Below, in pieces: positions 8,450 to 16,866 of a stretch of 64,000 nt of DNA. Position numbers and translations under genes: made by a program. Numbering within the stretch: the stretch's first letter is position 1; every line of letters starts with the position of its first letter. A model generated the notes under the pieces. The model did no database searches and was not told the origin of the DNA. It worked only from the letters and a program-made list of their open reading frames with translations. The stretch spans positions 79,755-143,754 of the forward strand of contig JBCCCR010000015.1 in assembly GCA_039033415.1 (NCBI GenBank), written 5' to 3'. The stretch is from Pseudomonadota bacterium (GTDB taxonomy: Bacteria > Pseudomonadota > Gammaproteobacteria > Xanthomonadales > SZUA-38).

Positions 8450-9238
8450 TCAGCTGACATCCACCTCGTAGCCCTGGTGCTTGCGAATGTTGAGCACCCG
8501 GTCGTCATTCAGCAGGAGATATTGTCCTTTGATACCAAGTAGCGTGCCATCGATAGCAGGCTGTTTGTCAAAGCCGACGCTCTTGACCTTCTCCGGGAAT
8601 ACCTGCACCGGATAGTTGATTCGCCATACCGCGTCATCTTCATCGACATACTGAGTGAGGTCTCTGGCCAGCTCACCACGAAGGCGGTCTTTGAAGGCCA
8701 GCAGATCATCGTCGCAGATTTCGTTTTTCAGCATGCGACGCCAGTTGGTCCGGTCGGTGAGGTGAGCCTTCAGCGCGACTTCGATCACGCCGGCGGTATA
8801 GCGATTCGGCGTACGGGCAAACACCACCGCCTCCGAGGCGCCTTGATCAATCCAGCGCGTGGGAATCTGTGTGTTTCTGGTGATACCCACTTTCACCGCT
8901 GAGCTTTTGGCCAGGTAGACCACGTGTTCCTGAAGACAGTGTTTTCTGGCCCACGCCATATCGCGGGCTTCGCCGTCATGAGCGCGACACAGCTCTGGAC
9001 CCAGGATACATTCGCTGGCTTCAGGCGCGGAGCGAAAACACGGGAAGCAGAACCCCTGGCCGAACGACTTTTTGGTCTCCCGGCCACACTTGATGCAGTG
9101 GATAAGCCCGGCGTAGCGCAGCGAGATCGGCTGGCCAATGCGCGGGTTGAGATCGATTCTCGAACCGCCAACCGGCAGGTGGTAGCTCACAACCTCGTCT
9201 AGGCTGACGGTCATTTTTCTCAGATTGCCTTTGATCAC
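8450..9238 (-). CDS. DUF2797 family protein
   Basis: A 262-residue cytoplasmic protein matching the DUF2797 pattern. An N-terminal beta region ends in ISLRYAG, followed by a four-cysteine zinc-ribbon-like stretch (IHCIKCGRE, then GFCFPCF) and a conserved CRAHDGEARDM segment. Next comes VVYLAKSSAVKVGITR, which looks like a GIY-YIG-type fold core with the VGITR arginine, then an RWIDQGA segment. The molecular function of this family is not known to me. The start is a GTG at 9238 with GGGAGA just upstream. About 208 bases separate it from the kinase gene downstream on the same strand; I see no gene or clear signal in that gap. Confidence 0.82.
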   Translation of the reverse strand: MIKGNLRKMTVSLDEVVSYHLPVGGSRIDLNPRIGQPISLRYAGLIHCIKCGRETKKSFGQGFCFPCFRSAPEASECILGPELCRAHDGEARDMAWARKHCLQEHVVYLAKSSAVKVGITRNTQIPTRWIDQGASEAVVFARTPNRYTAGVIEVALKAHLTDRTNWRRMLKNEICDDDLLAFKDRLRGELARDLTQYVDEDDAVWRINYPVQVFPEKVKSVGFDKQPAIDGTLLGIKGQYLLLNDDRVLNIRKHQGYEVDVS

Positions 9239-9379
9239 TTTTCTCCCTTTGGTCTGATCGCCCCCCGATCGCGGTCAAGGCATACCGGGCACCGTCTTTC
9301 ATCCTACCGTGCGCGGCCGGCGACGGTTGCATTCGCGCCATCGTGACGGCGATCATAAGCAGGACGCACGGAGACCCGC

Positions 9380-10477
9380 ATGAACCTATCGCAATTAATC
9401 GTACTGATTGCTGGCATAAGCCTGACCGGCGCCGCTATCGCGCAGTCCAATATTGAAGAACTCATCGCGCAGACTGGCGTAAAGGAGGGGGCCGCAGCGC
9501 TGCGGGAGCTACCCGGCTGGCGAAAGCCTCAAAAGATCATTGTGCGGGACGTGGGGCTGCCGCGCAGCGAAATCGAGGGAGCGATACCGGGGGTTGAAGT
9601 GATCCTCACCGTCAGCGAAAGCCAGGCCATCGACAACGCGCGCGGCGCGGACGCGATCATCGGCTGGTGTTCCGAGCCGCTGTTGAGGGCGAGCGACCAC
9701 ATCGCGTGGGTCCAGATCTTTAGCGCCGGAGCCGAGCGCTGCGTAACGGCTGGACCCATCGCTGACGGATCGATGGTGCTGACCAACATGCAGAAAATGT
9801 CTTCACCCGTGCTGGCCGAACACGCCATTGCGCTGACCTTGGGTCTGGCGCGCCAGCTCCCCTACTTCACTAAACAGATGACCACCGGCCAGTGGCGAAA
9901 ACAATCGTTGGCCACCGACCGCATGCAGTCGATTGCGGGCAAGACTCTCCTGGTCGTCGGCCTGGGGGGCATCGGTATCGAGGTGGCAAAACGAGCGGCC
10001 GCTTTGGACATGAGGGTCATTGGCACCCGCCGCAGTTCGCGAGAGGGCCCCACCTATATCGATTACGTTGGCCTGTCCGATGAACTGCTTAACCTGGCGG
10101 GCGAGGCGGATTTTATTGTGGTTACCCTGCCCCTGACTCCGGACACACGCGGCCTGCTCGATCGAGAATTCTTCAACGCCGCGAAGCGAGGGGCAAAGCT
10201 GGTGAACGTTGGCCGAGGCCCGGTGGTGGTCACCGATGATCTGCTTGCTGCCCTACGCAGCGGGCAGCTCAGCGGCGCAGCGCTGGACGTGACCGATCCA
10301 GAGCCGCTGCCGCCAACGCACCCCCTCTGGCAAATGGAAAACGTGCTCATTACGCCGCACGTAGCGGCACGCGGCGGCAGCCTCGCGCGCCACATGATCA
10401 TCCTGAAAGAAAACCTCCGCCGTTTTGCCGCCGGCGACGCGCTGCTGAATGTGGTCGACCCTCAGCTCGGCTATTGA
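9380..10477 (+). CDS. Exported D-2-hydroxyacid dehydrogenase (NAD-binding)
   Basis: A 365-residue D-isomer-specific 2-hydroxyacid dehydrogenase. The NAD-binding Rossmann motif is LLVVGLGGIGIEVAKRA (about residues 190-206). The family signatures are ADFIVVTLPLTPDTRGLL, LVNVGRGPVV (catalytic Arg region nearby), ALDVTDPEPLP (Glu) and ENVLITPHVAARGG (catalytic His). Unusually it begins with a good Sec signal peptide (MNLSQLIVLIAGISLTGAAIAQ, cleavage near AIA-Q), although it uses a cytoplasmic cofactor. The ATG lies near a GGAGAC box at 9369-9374 (spacing 5). It converges on the next gene, with the two stop regions overlapping by 7 bases. The substrate is not inferable. Confidence 0.85.
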   Translation: MNLSQLIVLIAGISLTGAAIAQSNIEELIAQTGVKEGAAALRELPGWRKPQKIIVRDVGLPRSEIEGAIPGVEVILTVSESQAIDNARGADAIIGWCSEPLLRASDHIAWVQIFSAGAERCVTAGPIADGSMVLTNMQKMSSPVLAEHAIALTLGLARQLPYFTKQMTTGQWRKQSLATDRMQSIAGKTLLVVGLGGIGIEVAKRAAALDMRVIGTRRSSREGPTYIDYVGLSDELLNLAGEADFIVVTLPLTPDTRGLLDREFFNAAKRGAKLVNVGRGPVVVTDDLLAALRSGQLSGAALDVTDPEPLPPTHPLWQMENVLITPHVAARGGSLARHMIILKENLRRFAAGDALLNVVDPQLGY

Positions 10478-11346
10478 GGCGCGGGCTCGCGGTCAGCGTA
10501 AAGCCTCGCGACCGTTGTAAGATTGTCGTCTCCCATGCCAGCGCCAAGGGCGCTGGCAAACACCGCAGCGGCCGCGCTGCTGACCGGCAGCGACGCTGCA
10601 TGGCTCCCAATGGCGTAAGAGAAATCCTTGGCGACGAGCTCGACCGGAAACAACGGCTCATGCTGTCCTGCCAGCATCAGACCAGCCGCACCTTTGGCTG
10701 CCGGACTCATGACCGGTGTTTCGCCGAGCTGCGCGAACGCTTTTTGCGCATCAAGACCGAGCTCCCGACTACGGTTTAGGAGCTCCGCCAGCGCAGCGAC
10801 CTGGATACCAAACAGCGTATTCGCCAGCAGCTTTAGTGCTGTTCCAGCACCCGTCGGTCCGGCATGGTGTTGCGCCTGCCCGAGCTGTGCGAGAACGGGT
10901 GATATACGGGCCACGGCCTCGTCGGAGCCGCCGAGCAGATGTACAAGCTGACCCGCCTCGGCCTGTGGGCGCGAGCCTAGCACCGGGGCGTCAGCAAATA
11001 GTCGGTCGTGTCTCTCCGCGACGCCGGCAAGTTCTTTGACCCACTCCACCGACAGCGTGGAGGACTCTACTGCCCAGGCATTCGACTTCAGCGCCCGGAG
11101 CGCGCCCGTTTCCCTCTCCAGCCATACAGAACGGGAGGCCTCATCGTCGCGCAAGGCCGCGATGACGCCCGTCGCGTCGCTCACCGCATTCGCGGGGGAG
11201 TTGGCCGGACGCGCCCCCTGCTCTGCCAGCTCGCGGACCGACCCGGGGTTTCGATTCCATACCGTTACGGTGTGGCCAGCCGCCAGAAGCCGTCGCGCCA
11301 TGCGTGACCCCATCGCGCCAAGCCCGAGGATCGCAAGATGGGTCAT
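10471..11346 (-). CDS. NAD(P)-dependent beta-hydroxyacid dehydrogenase (HIBADH family)
   Basis: A 291-residue member of the 3-hydroxyisobutyrate dehydrogenase/tartronate semialdehyde reductase superfamily. The N-terminal cofactor motif is ILGLGAMGSRMARRLL followed by VTVWNRN, which favours NADP. The substrate-binding segment is DAPVLGSRPQAEAGQL (DAPVSG-like with Leu for Ser), and the catalytic Lys lies in GAGTALKLLANTL. C-terminal VAKDFSYAI follows the usual KDL pattern. The start is an ATG at 11346 with AGGAGGA ten bases upstream; an upstream in-frame start would have no such site. The ATG overlaps the stop of a short upstream gene (ATGA), implying coupling. The LysR gene 11658-12542 is divergent and a likely regulator. 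Confidence 0.86.
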   Translation of the reverse strand: MTHLAILGLGAMGSRMARRLLAAGHTVTVWNRNPGSVRELAEQGARPANSPANAVSDATGVIAALRDDEASRSVWLERETGALRALKSNAWAVESSTLSVEWVKELAGVAERHDRLFADAPVLGSRPQAEAGQLVHLLGGSDEAVARISPVLAQLGQAQHHAGPTGAGTALKLLANTLFGIQVAALAELLNRSRELGLDAQKAFAQLGETPVMSPAAKGAAGLMLAGQHEPLFPVELVAKDFSYAIGSHAASLPVSSAAAAVFASALGAGMGDDNLTTVARLYADREPAPQ

Positions 11347-11546
11347 CGGGCCGGTTCCTCCTGCTGCCGCTGGGTACTGCCCAGCGGATCGTGCCAGCAA
11401 AGGTCCTCCTCCTGCGGGGAAACCGGCCTTTCTGCCAGGATGGCGTGCAGCCTCGGAATAAAGCCCCAGCTGGCTTTGACCTGCGAAAGTCGTTGCCGTG
11501 AACCTATCGGGGCCGTGATTTCCTCAGGGAATGAAAATAGCGACAT
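11343..11546 (-). pseudogene. Truncated carboxymuconolactone decarboxylase-like gene
   Basis: A 67-codon frame with a convincing start: an ATG at 11546 preceded by AGGAG with good spacing, just inside the divergent promoter region shared with the LysR gene. The N-terminal part (residues about 1-40, with VKASWGFIPRLHAILAERP) resembles the start of AhpD/carboxymuconolactone decarboxylase-like proteins (typically x-x-x-FGFVPNLHRVMAESP). The remaining 27 residues are polar and do not match that family, and the catalytic CxxC/His region is absent. It looks like an in-place deletion or frameshift that left the 5' end. Its TGA overlaps the ATG of the dehydrogenase (11346), so it may now act mainly as a translated leader. 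Family assignment is tentative. Confidence 0.5.
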
Positions 11547-11657
11547 CAGTGAACTCCTGTTGATCTGTCGACGGATGTTGGGAGCTATCCTGCCCGCGCT
11601 CTCGCTCATGCAGAAGTGGGGCAATACTGATAAGATTTATTCTTTTTGAGAATATAT
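11547..11657. promoter_or_regulatory. Divergent promoter region, LysR regulator / dehydrogenase operon
   Basis: The 111 bases between the divergent starts are more AT-rich than their surroundings, including GATAAGATTTATTC and an ATATATAT run next to the LysR start. This is the usual place for LysR-type operators (T-N11-A). I cannot assign individual -35/-10 boxes with confidence. Confidence 0.4.
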
Positions 11658-12542
11658 ATGGATCAGCTGCTCGCGATGCGCCAGTTTGTGTCGGTGGTGG
11701 ACGCTGGCTCGTTTTCCGCCGCCGCCCGCCTGCTGCACGTGGGTCAACCAGCGGTCTCCAAGGCGATCGCAGCGCTTGAAGACCACCTCGGCGTGAGGCT
11801 GCTCGTTCGTACGACCCGTTCCCACAGCGTGACTCACGCCGGCGAACGTTTCTACGAGCGGGCGAGGCGCGTGCTGGATGAGGTGGACGAAGCGGAGAAG
11901 GCGGCCAGGGACGAAAGTACCGCGCTGACCGGGCGTTTGCGCGTTGCTGCGCCGCCGGTCTACGCCAGCTCGCAGATCATTCCTCGTCTAGCCGAATTTA
12001 CCAACGACCACCCCGATCTGAGCATCGACTTTGTGCTCGATGATCGTCTGATCAATCTAGTGGAAGAAGGTGTGGACGTCGGGATACGGGCCGGTGAGCT
12101 GCGAGACTCCTCGCTGGTCGCTCGCCGCATCGATACCTCACACCGCCTGGTGGTCGGCGCGCCGGCCTATCTGGAGCGGTACGGCGAGCCCCAAAAACCC
12201 GCGGAGCTGGCGAGGTTTCGCGTCATCACCTACGCCGGTTTTCGAGGACCAACCCAGTGGTCCTTCAAACGCGGCGGTCATACCAGCGAGGTAATGCTGG
12301 ACAGCGGCATTCGCGTCAGCGCCGCTGAAGCGCTTCGCGCTGCGATTATCGCCGGTCTTGGCTATGGCGTTGTGTCATCGCGCATGATGGAGGCAGAGCT
12401 TGCCAGCGGTCAGGTTCGCCAGGTGCTCAAAGGCTGGACCTTACCAGCCACCGGGGTCTGGGCGATTTATCCCGCTGGCCGGCGACCGCCGGCTAAGGCA
12501 ACCGCCTTCGTTGAGTGGCTAGCGGAGGGTGGGAACACCTAG
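11658..12542 (+). CDS. LysR-family transcriptional regulator
   Basis: A 294-residue LysR regulator. The N-terminal winged helix-turn-helix has the family pattern (LLAMRQFVSVVDAGSFSAAA, then QPAVSKAIAALEDHLGVRLL and RTTRSHSVTHAGERFYERA). A long linker helix leads to a periplasmic-binding-protein-like effector domain starting at TGRLRVAAPPVYA, with the usual DLSIDFVLDD and GVDVGIRAGEL segments. The RAGELRDSSLVARRI phrase is typical of the GcvA/DsdC-like CrgA subgroup. The ATG at 11658 is chosen over a TTG at 11646 because it matches the usual family N-terminus. It is transcribed away from the dehydrogenase operon (11346/11546 leftwards), the classic layout for a LysR regulator and its target. 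Confidence 0.9.
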   Translation: MDQLLAMRQFVSVVDAGSFSAAARLLHVGQPAVSKAIAALEDHLGVRLLVRTTRSHSVTHAGERFYERARRVLDEVDEAEKAARDESTALTGRLRVAAPPVYASSQIIPRLAEFTNDHPDLSIDFVLDDRLINLVEEGVDVGIRAGELRDSSLVARRIDTSHRLVVGAPAYLERYGEPQKPAELARFRVITYAGFRGPTQWSFKRGGHTSEVMLDSGIRVSAAEALRAAIIAGLGYGVVSSRMMEAELASGQVRQVLKGWTLPATGVWAIYPAGRRPPAKATAFVEWLAEGGNT

Positions 12543-12589
12543 CGGACGGCCGATCCAACCGGCGTTAGCACAACGCGTGCCCGCGATTC

Positions 12590-13249
12590 TTACCAGGGAA
12601 GCTCGTAGCCTTCCGCGTGCCAGAATCGACCGGTGTTTTCCATGGACAGCTCGTCCATTCGGTCGATTAATCCGGCTGCCGCCTGGGCGGGCTCAATGCC
12701 TCGCAGGCCGGTCATTTCGGTGGCAACCAAACCCGGGTGCAGCAGGGCCACCGCAATACCGCGACGGGCTAGGTCATGACTCAAGTTTTTGCCCACCATA
12801 TTGACCGCCGCCTTGGAGCAGCGATAGCCGTAGTTGTTGCCGCTGCCGTTGTCCTCAACGGAGCCAACCCGGCTGGAAACAATGCCGACCTTTGCCCCGT
12901 CTTCAAGGTTCCCGGCAAGGGCTCGAGTGATCCGGAGCGGCCCAAGAGCGTTGACCTGGAATTGCTCCAGCATCGAGTCGTAGTCGAGGCTGTCGAAATG
13001 ATCGCCGCGCAGGATGCCAGCATTGTTGATAAGCCAGTCGATCTTTCGCCCGCCCAGCGAGTGCGCAAGCTGCGCTACGTCGTCAGCGCTGGAAACATCA
13101 ACACCGTCGAAAACCTCCGCCCCGGCCGCGCCGAGCTCCCGGTTGGCCCCGCGGCAGACGCCGATCACGCTGTCGCCGCGCGCCGCAAGCTGCCGGCAGA
13201 TTTCCAGTCCGATGCCGCGATTGGCGCCGGTGACCAGTGCTGTTGTCAT
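12590..13249 (-). CDS. Short-chain dehydrogenase/reductase
   Basis: A 219-residue classical SDR. The N-terminal NAD(P) motif is ALVTGANRGIGLEI, followed by DVSS and the LINNAG strand. The catalytic Ser lies in GIVSSRVGSV and the YxxxK pair in YGYRCSKAA. HPGLVATEMTG completes the family pattern. The GANRGIG motif and the following CRG favour NADPH. The ATG at 13249 has AGGAG eight bases upstream and is preferred over the GTG at 13258. It converges on the LysR gene with a 47-base gap. The C-terminal end FWHAEGYELPW is common among C-factor/carbonyl-reductase-like SDRs. The substrate is unknown. Confidence 0.88.
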   Translation of the reverse strand: MTTALVTGANRGIGLEICRQLAARGDSVIGVCRGANRELGAAGAEVFDGVDVSSADDVAQLAHSLGGRKIDWLINNAGILRGDHFDSLDYDSMLEQFQVNALGPLRITRALAGNLEDGAKVGIVSSRVGSVEDNGSGNNYGYRCSKAAVNMVGKNLSHDLARRGIAVALLHPGLVATEMTGLRGIEPAQAAAGLIDRMDELSMENTGRFWHAEGYELPW

Positions 13250-13333
13250 GCGTTCCACTCCTTTTGCCGGCGCCGGCGCCGCGATTGTTCCACGCCGCTG
13301 AGCCTAACGATGCTGGAATTCCGGCTCAACTTA

Positions 13334-14728
13334 TTACAACGGAACAAAGGTCACCAACAGCGCTGAGGTGGCGAAAATATAGAGAAAAGGCAGCACGAGA
13401 TAACCCATAACGTCTCGCGCCTGAATGCGAACGCCCGCCCCCATCACCGGCAAAATGACCAGCAGAAAAAACGGCTGGAGCAGATTGGTCGACGTTTCAC
13501 CGTAAGCGACCGCCAGCGCCACCCGGGCGATAAACGGCTGGACCTGGTCTTCCGGCAGCGTCGCCGCCAAACTGGCCGCGGCCTCGGTGAAGGCCGGTCC
13601 GATCACCGCCCACTCACCTCCCGCGGACGGAATGGCAAAGTTCACCACGGCGCCGCTCAGCATGCCAATAAACGGAAGCGTACCGACCGTGGCACCCTCA
13701 GACATCCAGCCGGCGATCTGTGTACCCAAACCGCTGAACATCATGATACCCATAATCCCGGCGTAAAACGGATACTGGAACACGATGCCGGAGACGTTGG
13801 AGCAGGCTCGTTTCATAGCGATGACGTAGCGCATCGGCGTCCCGTGGGTGAGCAAGCCAACGGCGAGAAAGATAAAGATCATAATGTTGAGATCGATATC
13901 AAAGCCGTTGCGCGCGAAGTGGCGAAAGACGTAGCTCAGCGCTGCGAGGGCAATGACCAGCTGCAGCCAGATTGTGTTGTTTAAGCGGTCAGAAATCGAT
14001 TTTCCAGTCAGCACGTGCGTAGCTGCTTCCTCTGCCACCGTGCCGCGTTCTTCGTAGGCAGGGTCAGCGAGGTCGCGCATAGAACGGCTCGCATGCACGT
14101 GCGGACGCATGAGCCACATGAGCAGCGGCACCGCCAGAAAATGGTGAGCGATATAAGCCCAGTTCAGCGGACTCCCAAGCGTCGCGGAAATGGGGATTTG
14201 CTCGGACAACACGCCGGTCTCGATCAGGAAATTGCCTTCGGTATTCAGCAGCAGCGGAATGGAGCTCGACAAGCCACCGACCCAGGGCTGGCCTGCAAGA
14301 TAGACACAGGCCACGAGATAAGAGTAGTCGAGACCGTCGACGCGCCGCGCCAGCTCTCGGGCGAGCACGGCGGTCAGCACCGCCCAGCCCCAGCTGATCA
14401 GACCAAACAGGCCACCCACCACAACCACCAGCACATAAACGGCGCCAGGTGTGGCTGCGAGCTTTGCCAGCCGATTGATCAATTGAGCAATGAACGGCGA
14501 CAGCGCAATCGCGTAGCCGGTCACCAGGATCAAGACCATTTGCATGCCAAATTCCAGCAGTGTCCAGAACCCGCGGTACCAGTCGTCGACCACCGCGTTC
14601 ACGCTCCGGTCGGTAAAGACCAGCGCCAATCCGGCGACCAGCAGCGTCAGAATGATCGCAAAGACAAAAGGTTCTGGAATCCAGCGCTGAAGCCGGTTTG
14701 ACAGCACGCTGCCGGCGGCACGCAACAT
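13334..14728 (-). CDS. atoE: AtoE-type short-chain fatty acid transporter
   Basis: A 464-residue polytopic inner-membrane protein with about a dozen hydrophobic segments. Family features include the N-terminal RWIPEPFVFAIILTLLV, the ISWGWAVL helix, the AHHFLAVPLLMWLMRPH segment and PSAGGEWAVIGPAF, then YGETSTNLLQPFF near the end. These match the AtoE/TIGR00366 family of short-chain fatty acid uptake proteins, which work with acetoacetate/butyrate catabolism. The ATG at 14728 gives the normal family N-terminus; the upstream extension to 14815 looks unrelated. No catabolic partner gene lies next to it. The nearest neighbour is an SDR on the same strand, 85 bases downstream. Confidence 0.85.
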   Translation of the reverse strand: MLRAAGSVLSNRLQRWIPEPFVFAIILTLLVAGLALVFTDRSVNAVVDDWYRGFWTLLEFGMQMVLILVTGYAIALSPFIAQLINRLAKLAATPGAVYVLVVVVGGLFGLISWGWAVLTAVLARELARRVDGLDYSYLVACVYLAGQPWVGGLSSSIPLLLNTEGNFLIETGVLSEQIPISATLGSPLNWAYIAHHFLAVPLLMWLMRPHVHASRSMRDLADPAYEERGTVAEEAATHVLTGKSISDRLNNTIWLQLVIALAALSYVFRHFARNGFDIDLNIMIFIFLAVGLLTHGTPMRYVIAMKRACSNVSGIVFQYPFYAGIMGIMMFSGLGTQIAGWMSEGATVGTLPFIGMLSGAVVNFAIPSAGGEWAVIGPAFTEAAASLAATLPEDQVQPFIARVALAVAYGETSTNLLQPFFLLVILPVMGAGVRIQARDVMGYLVLPFLYIFATSALLVTFVPL

Positions 14729-14872
14729 GTCAGTCGTTTGTCCTTTGGCGTTCTTGCCGGCACAGGGAGACTGGAAGCATGCTAGGAAGGACACCGGGTT
14801 TCGAAGTGGGGCCACTGTACCCCATCCTCAGCAAATTGATGAAGCGACCGCGTCCGTGGGCCGACCTGTTGC

Positions 14873-16768
14873 CTATGGCTGGTGCAAGGTGAGCTTTTGC
14901 AGCAGCTGCTCCGCCGTGAAGGGCTTTGACAAAAAGCCGTAGCGACCGGACTCGATGCCGTCGATTGCCAGTTCGCTCGGCACATAGCCAGAACAGATCA
15001 GTACCCCGCCCTGCGGACAGCGATCTTCAAAGACTTCGAGGACCTCAGCGAGTGGCGCTCCGGGGAACAGCGCGTCGGTACACAATAGATGAAAAGGCTG
15101 ATCCATTTCCGCAAGCGCTTTGAGCGCCGCTTCCCCATCGGCAGCTTCGACGGTCCGAAAGCCACCCTTGCTCAGCGCAAAAACAATGAGCTGACGGACC
15201 AGCGGATCGTCTTCGACCACCAAAACGCGGCGACCTTGAAAGGCCGCGGAGTCAGTATCGTTCTCGTCGCCTTGCTTGTCCGAGGATGACGACTCCGCAG
15301 CATCCGGCGCCAGGGTGACGCGCGGGAAACTGATCGAGAATCGGGTGCCCTCACCCGGCTGACTGAAGACATCGATGGCCCCATCACTCTGCTCAACAAT
15401 ACCGAAGACGCTGGAGAGACCGAGTCCGGTCCCCTTCCCGACTCCTTTGGTGGTAAAAAACGGATCGAAGATCTGTTCCCGCGTCTCAGCGTCCATCCCA
15501 ACACCCGAGTCTTCAACTTCAACGATCACCCGGCCGGCCTGGATCACGTCAGAAGGGGCCAGACAGCGTGTGCGCAGGCGGATCTCCCCGCCGTTGGGCA
15601 TGGCGTCAATCGAGTTGAGCACTAGGTTGTACAGCAACTGACGCAGCTGCGTTTCGTCAACATAGATGGCGGCGTCGGGATCGAGATCGAGCTGAATAGC
15701 GGTATTGGACGGCAGTAAGGCCTTGAGCGTATCTGCCGTGTCTGCCACCACTTCGGAGGCACGCAGGTAGCTCGGCGACCGGACCTCCTGGCGACCGAAA
15801 ATCAGCAGCTTGTCCGAAAGCTGCTTCGCCTGTCCGGTTGCGCTGGCGATGGCCTCGATCGCCTTGTCGCGGAATGCTTCGCTGCTGTCGTTTTGCAGGA
15901 GAGCCGTCCAGCCTTGAATCACCAGCAGCGCGTTGTTGAAGTCGTGCGCAACCCCTGCCGCCAGCCTGCCGAGCGCATCCAGCTTCTGTGTTTGGCTGGC
16001 AACGATCTGCGCTTCGCGCCACGCCTGCTCCGCATCCTGGCGCTGTCGGATCTCGGTGCGCAACCGATTGACCGCCTGGTTACGCTCCCGGAGCGCCGCA
16101 TCCTGGCCAGAGAGCGATTTTTCGATGGTGCTTACCACAAACCAGACGGAAAACGCCATCCCGGCCCAGAAAAGCACCGAAACAAAGCTGGCTCGGGCCC
16201 AAAGCATGGGACCGCCCGCGGCATAGCTGACGTTATCGGGCCCGGCCCACCATCCGAGGTACTGCACGACAAAAAACCCAAACAGCACGACCGTCGTTGC
16301 CAGCAGGAGACGAACCATCACCTTCCGGCCCAGCAGCAGGGCCGAGAAAATCAGACAGAAGGCCACGCAAAGCACGGGACCGGCGGCCACCCCGACAAAA
16401 AACAGCGCTGCGAAAGATGCGGCAAGCGACAGGCTGAGAATGGTCCAGACGCGAACCAGATAGGAAAATCGGCCGCTGGACAGGTAAGCAGCCGGTACCA
16501 GAGAGACGACCAAAAGCACGCTGACCATCCGAAAGCTGGGGCTGCCGTCGAAAAGAAAAATCAAAATCGCCGTAATAGCCAGAACGGCCAGCAGCACCAC
16601 GCGGATCTGCTTGAGGAGGTCGTTCCGCCAGTCGGGGATTACCGGCGAAGCGCGTTGCTCTCGAGATTCTTCAACCGCCGGTCTCACCGGCGGTTCAACG
16701 GGACCCACCTTCAGCTGCCGCTGCGGCGACTCGGCGGCCGCCCCGTTGTCGTCCGCCGTATCGTTCAA
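14873..16768 (-). CDS. Membrane-bound hybrid histidine kinase with C-terminal receiver
   Basis: A 631-residue hybrid sensor. A proline/charge-rich cytoplasmic head (1-50) leads to about six hydrophobic helices (residues 53-215, roughly [17 protein letters not shown] to [10 protein letters not shown]), an integral-membrane sensor without a large periplasmic loop. A coiled-coil linker (220-260) precedes the HisKA domain with H275 in [11 protein letters not shown], then HATPase_c (N-box [11 protein letters not shown]1 [17 protein letters not shown]2 GTGLGLSSV). A C-terminal receiver has the acidic pair in [10 protein letters not shown], the phospho-acceptor D565 in LLCTDALFP and the Lys in [10 protein letters not shown]. 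The AHDFNN type is typical of kinases that signal within the same chain or to an orphan regulator. No output gene is adjacent. Confidence 0.9.
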   Translation of the reverse strand: MNDTADDNGAAAESPQRQLKVGPVEPPVRPAVEESREQRASPVIPDWRNDLLKQIRVVLLAVLAITAILIFLFDGSPSFRMVSVLLVVSLVPAAYLSSGRFSYLVRVWTILSLSLAASFAALFFVGVAAGPVLCVAFCLIFSALLLGRKVMVRLLLATTVVLFGFFVVQYLGWWAGPDNVSYAAGGPMLWARASFVSVLFWAGMAFSVWFVVSTIEKSLSGQDAALRERNQAVNRLRTEIRQRQDAEQAWREAQIVASQTQKLDALGRLAAGVAHDFNNALLVIQGWTALLQNDSSEAFRDKAIEAIASATGQAKQLSDKLLIFGRQEVRSPSYLRASEVVADTADTLKALLPSNTAIQLDLDPDAAIYVDETQLRQLLYNLVLNSIDAMPNGGEIRLRTRCLAPSDVIQAGRVIVEVEDSGVGMDAETREQIFDPFFTTKGVGKGTGLGLSSVFGIVEQSDGAIDVFSQPGEGTRFSISFPRVTLAPDAAESSSSDKQGDENDTDSAAFQGRRVLVVEDDPLVRQLIVFALSKGGFRTVEAADGEAALKALAEMDQPFHLLCTDALFPGAPLAEVLEVFEDRCPQGGVLICSGYVPSELAIDGIESGRYGFLSKPFTAEQLLQKLTLHQP

Positions 16769-16866
16769 CGCTCGTCGACAGTACGGGAAAATTTTTCCAT
16801 CGAGAGATGTTGATACGCCTGCGGAAAATATTCAAGCAGTGCCATAGACCGGGCGCTGGCCGCCAT

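Noticed and set aside
13262..13285. GCCGGCGCCGGCGCC repeat as a terminator
   Set aside because: It is a short GC palindrome without a following T-run on either strand, placed upstream of the SDR start.
15893..16813. A 306-codon open frame on the plus strand
   Set aside because: Antisense to the hybrid histidine kinase; the product is a low-complexity Arg/His/Gln-rich shadow.
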